A DNA stretch of 43,521 bases from Bacteroidota bacterium (GTDB lineage: Bacteria; Bacteroidota; Bacteroidia; Bacteroidales; Rikenellaceae), in the NCBI GenBank assembly GCA_023443765.1, contig JAEZTA010000050.1:1-43521 (forward strand). Direction: 5' to 3'. Of the stretch, positions 41,389 through 43,521 are shown one piece after another. The position numbers were made by a program, and so were the translations under genes. Under the pieces are notes generated by a model. That model worked only from the letters and a program-made list of their open reading frames with translations, made no database searches and was not told the origin of the DNA. Every line of letters begins with the position of its first letter. Position 1 is the stretch's first letter.

Positions 41389-41420
41389 TTTGGAAGTTTG
41401 ATTCTCAAGCACTACCTTTG
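41389..41420 (+). promoter_or_regulatory. promoter of the 25-codon gene
   Basis: TTTG (41389-41392), 20 bases, TACCTTTG (41413-41420). The flanks are very AT-rich, with A/T tracts upstream (41341-41388) that could act as an UP element and an A-rich leader of about 45 bases. Confidence 0.7.
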
Positions 41421-41470
41421 CTTCATCTTAAATGATAAAGATTTTTAAGAATTAATTAAAATTATTTAGT

Positions 41471-41548
41471 ATGAAAGCAAAGATTAACGAGTGGTTCCGT
41501 ACCGCCCTGATCATGTTGGGAGAGAGCATTAAATTGCGCGAGATGTAA
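41471..41548 (+). CDS. predicted 25-residue small protein
   Basis: ATG to TAA encodes 25 residues: Lys-rich start (MKAKINEWFRT), then ALIMLGESIKLREM. Residues 5-22 would form an amphipathic helix with a hydrophobic face (Ile, Trp, Phe, Leu, Ile, Met, Leu, Ile). It is too short for usual gene finders. Support: a consensus promoter 50 bases upstream, an A/T-rich leader of the kind favoured for translation in Bacteroidetes, and a strong terminator 45 bases after the stop, so the transcript would be about 200 nt and hold nothing else. The coding part returns to the GC-richer composition of the genome, unlike its leader. I do not recognise it. The alternatives are a leader peptide or a small RNA that only happens to contain this frame. 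Confidence 0.6.
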   Translation: MKAKINEWFRTALIMLGESIKLREM

Positions 41549-41592
41549 AAATCTCCCTTTTAAACTGAAAGAAACCAAAACTTCGATAAACG

Positions 41593-41624
41593 AACAGCCC
41601 GGCTTGCAAAAGCCGGGCTGTTTT
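41593..41624 (+). terminator. intrinsic terminator of the 25-codon gene
   Basis: A perfect 13-bp stem (41593-41605 with 41610-41622) closed by a GCAA tetraloop is followed by a short T run. It faces the convergent C1 peptidase gene. Confidence 0.85.
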
Positions 41625-41646
41625 GTCGTTACGGGGATTCCGATAC

Positions 41647-42858
41647 CTATTTGAGGTCGATCTTTTTGAGGATCTCCTTCGGAACGGCATTCTTATTCAC
41701 CAGTACGGTCATCGTCTTGTAGGCGACGAACGGACGCGAGAAATACCAGTATCCTTCGTAGGGACCCGCCGTGTTCCACGAGTTCTTGACCTTGTAGTAG
41801 GGCGTTCCGTTCTGGTCGACGGCCGTACCTACGATCTGCATGCCGTGGTCGTCGGTGGTCTCGTAGTTGTCGTAACCCTCCTGGCGAAGCTCCTGCGTGA
41901 TGCTGCGCTCCTTGCCGGGCTTGTCGAACTTGTAGAGGGCTTCGTCCTTCTCCTTCTGGGTGAGTTTGCCCCATTTCTCGGCCTCGGTTCCCTCCATGCC
42001 TTCGATGTCCGCTTCGGGAATGATGCCCAGCCCCTTGGTGCGGCTGAAGCCTTTTTCGCTCACATCCGTACCCCAGGCGATGGTGTAACCCTTCTCCAGC
42101 GAGTTGTCGATGATCTCCATGAACTCGTCGAGGGGCACGTTCCACACCTTGTCCCAGTTCCAGTTGTCGGGAACCTCCATGGCGAACTCCGTGTAGAAGG
42201 GGTGGTGGGTGAACGACGAGAACTCGACGTAGTCGTTGAGTTTGATCGGGAGCGATGCGGCGAACGTTGCGGGGGTGTACTCCTTGCCTTTGTAGGTGAA
42301 CTTTTCAGGCATTACGCCGAAGTAGGCGTCGAGGATGCCGTTCAACCCGGCCTGCCAGGCCGTCGTGAGCTTACCGCCGTCCTTGCGCTTCTCGGCAGCG
42401 GCGATCACCGCGTCGGCATAGGCTTTGATCACGGCGTCGATCTCATCGAAATTGGGCTTGTCGTAGCCATAGTTCAGTCCCGGGTAAATCTCCGTCGGGA
42501 CGATGCCGTAAGCCTCGATTCCGTGCAGCACGTCGTGGGCCTGTCCGCCGACGGCGAGGTTCAGGCAGCCGTGCAGACGGACGTATTTCACCGCCTTCTC
42601 GAAGTAGATGTTGCGCACGATCCACATCACCGAAAGGTCCAGTTCGGGGCCTCCGGCGCGCAGGATTTCGCTTTCGAGGAACGAGAGGGTCGAGTAGCAC
42701 CAGCAGGTTCCGCTGCGGCTCTGGTCCTTGACCGAGGTGACGGGCAGGATTTTGACATCGGTGAAACGGTAGCCTTCGGCCGGGGCCGGGGCGGGTTTCT
42801 GCGCTGCGGCTCCGAGCAGGGAGCACAGCGCAAATGCTGCGAGAATCAGTTTTTTCAT
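41647..42858 (-). CDS. exported C1 family cysteine peptidase (bleomycin hydrolase/PepC-like)
   Basis: A signal peptide (MKKLILAAFALCSLLGAAAQ) leads a 403-residue papain-fold enzyme. The catalytic Cys is in SRSGTCWCYS (Cys52, with Gln46 as the oxyanion residue). His is in TDDHGMQIVGTAVDQNG (about 341) and Asn in YYKVKNSWN. Long insertions between them and the YGSL-like segments are typical of the bleomycin-hydrolase/aminopeptidase C group (C1B). Unlike cytosolic PepC this one is exported, as in several Bacteroidetes, and would trim peptides in the periplasm together with enzymes such as DPP11. No propeptide is evident. Confidence 0.92.
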   Translation of the reverse strand: MKKLILAAFALCSLLGAAAQKPAPAPAEGYRFTDVKILPVTSVKDQSRSGTCWCYSTLSFLESEILRAGGPELDLSVMWIVRNIYFEKAVKYVRLHGCLNLAVGGQAHDVLHGIEAYGIVPTEIYPGLNYGYDKPNFDEIDAVIKAYADAVIAAAEKRKDGGKLTTAWQAGLNGILDAYFGVMPEKFTYKGKEYTPATFAASLPIKLNDYVEFSSFTHHPFYTEFAMEVPDNWNWDKVWNVPLDEFMEIIDNSLEKGYTIAWGTDVSEKGFSRTKGLGIIPEADIEGMEGTEAEKWGKLTQKEKDEALYKFDKPGKERSITQELRQEGYDNYETTDDHGMQIVGTAVDQNGTPYYKVKNSWNTAGPYEGYWYFSRPFVAYKTMTVLVNKNAVPKEILKKIDLK

Positions 42859-42961
42859 CTATCGTTCGGTTTTAGTTTTCCATTTACGAACCGCTTTCCG
42901 GAGCCAGTCTTCCGGCAGGTCGCGGTTGTTGCGGCCCTGTAACCTCTTATTTGCGGTCCTG
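42859..42961. other. short gap between topA and the C1 peptidase gene
   Basis: About 100 bases on the minus-strand side of the peptidase gene. No consensus -7 box and no clear terminator are seen. Confidence 0.35.
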
Positions 42962-43521
42962 CTATTTCTTCGATGCGGCGACGATCTTCAGGCACTCGTC
43001 GAGGCTGAGTTCTTCGGGCTTAGCGCCCTTCGGCAGGCGGTAGTTCTTGCCTTTGTAAGCGATATAGGGTCCGTATCGGCCGTTCTTGACGAGCATGTCG
43101 GGGTCCTCGGCAAAGCTTCGGAGCGGCGTGTTGGCTGCTGCCGCGGCTGTCTGGTGGGCGCGGACGATCTCCACGGCGCGGTCATAACCGATCGTATAGG
43201 GATCGTCGGTTTTGGCCAGCGAGGCGAACGACTTTCCGTAGCGTACGTAAGGTCCGTATTTGCCGATGCCGACGGTCAGTTCCTCGCCGTCGAGCTGTCC
43301 CAGGTCACGGGGCAGGGCGAAGAGTTCCAGTGCCTCTTCGAGCGTGATCGACTCGATCAGCTGGCCTTTCTTCAGCGATGCGAAGCGTCCCTTCTCACCT
43401 TCCTCGCCTTCGATCTCGACCATCGGGCCGTAACGGCCGATGCGGGCCTTCACGATGTGCCCCGTCTTGGGGTCGTTGCCCAGGATGCGGACCTCGCGCG
43501 TCTTGGCGGTCTGCGTGGTGA
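42962..43521 (-). CDS. topA: DNA topoisomerase I, C-terminal part (cut by window edge)
   Basis: The frame is open to the window edge, and the residues before the internal GTG at 43453 (RILGNDPKTGHIV) are clearly coding, so the gene continues beyond 43521. The visible 186 residues are topoisomerase C-terminal repeats with the motif GRYGPMVEIE, GKYGPYVRYG and GRYGPYIAYKGKNYRLPKG. A SLDECLKIV segment and a short Lys-rich end follow. These repeats bind single-stranded DNA in type IA topoisomerases, which relax negative supercoils. The zinc-ribbon form of E. coli is not seen in this part. Confidence 0.93.
   Translation of the reverse strand, partial: TTQTAKTREVRILGNDPKTGHIVKARIGRYGPMVEIEGEEGEKGRFASLKKGQLIESITLEEALELFALPRDLGQLDGEELTVGIGKYGPYVRYGKSFASLAKTDDPYTIGYDRAVEIVRAHQTAAAAANTPLRSFAEDPDMLVKNGRYGPYIAYKGKNYRLPKGAKPEELSLDECLKIVAASKK

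Noticed and set aside
1..43521. CRISPR arrays, rRNA genes, insertion sequences and transposases
   Set aside because: No regularly spaced direct repeats, no rRNA-like sequence, and no transposase or integrase protein were found in the window.

Overview
The window looks like chromosomal DNA of a Bacteroidales bacterium, most likely Alistipes or a near relative (Rikenellaceae). This is an inference. It rests on the high GC of the core genes, on promoters of the Bacteroidetes type (TTTG, 19-20 bases, TAnnTTTG), and on families typical of the phylum: a DPP11-type S46 peptidase, GldE, secreted SIMPL and C1 peptidase proteins, a C-terminally extended FtsZ, and tRNA genes without an encoded CCA. No search could be run, so the genus is not proven.

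Layout. (1) 1-4530, plus strand: a clearly AT-richer block with the 3' part of a large RHS-repeat protein whose unique C-terminus carries HExxH, followed by two small exported proteins (one unknown, one with MORN/YwqK repeats). It reads as a polymorphic toxin with candidate immunity genes. It ends at a bidirectional terminator beside a tRNA-Leu(GAG) gene whose 3' end faces the block. (2) 4640-12004, minus strand: tRNA-Leu, DPP11, Maf, a FAH-family protein, LpxB, a small membrane protein, TrmD, an FkbM methyltransferase and a metallo-beta-lactamase-fold hydrolase. (3) 12182-17104, plus: secreted esterase, a lipoprotein with a coiled coil and C-terminal membrane segment, RlmD, a VOC protein and a SIMPL protein. 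(4) 17495-27079, plus: Cdd, RluA-type pseudouridine synthase, Dtd, two tandem paralogous lipoprotein nucleases, a YhcC-type radical SAM protein, YitT, PriA and ComF. (5) 27231-38994, plus: DnaB, YifB/ComM, MurG, MurC, FtsQ, FtsA, FtsZ, GldE and a phosphopantetheinyl transferase. This is the distal part of a division and cell-wall cluster. (6) 39142-43521: an outer-membrane barrel protein (minus), a pentapeptide-repeat protein (plus), a 25-codon mini-gene with its own promoter and terminator (plus), a C1 peptidase (minus) and the C-terminal repeats of TopA (minus, cut by the edge).

Most of the window is ordinary core genome. The parts that deserve attention are the RHS metallopeptidase cassette next to tRNA-Leu, the 25-aa gene at 41471, the long charged insertion in FtsQ, the duplicated surface nucleases, and several structured intergenic repeats. 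The repeats include a two-copy three-hairpin element and a promoter-spacer sequence shared by two genes.
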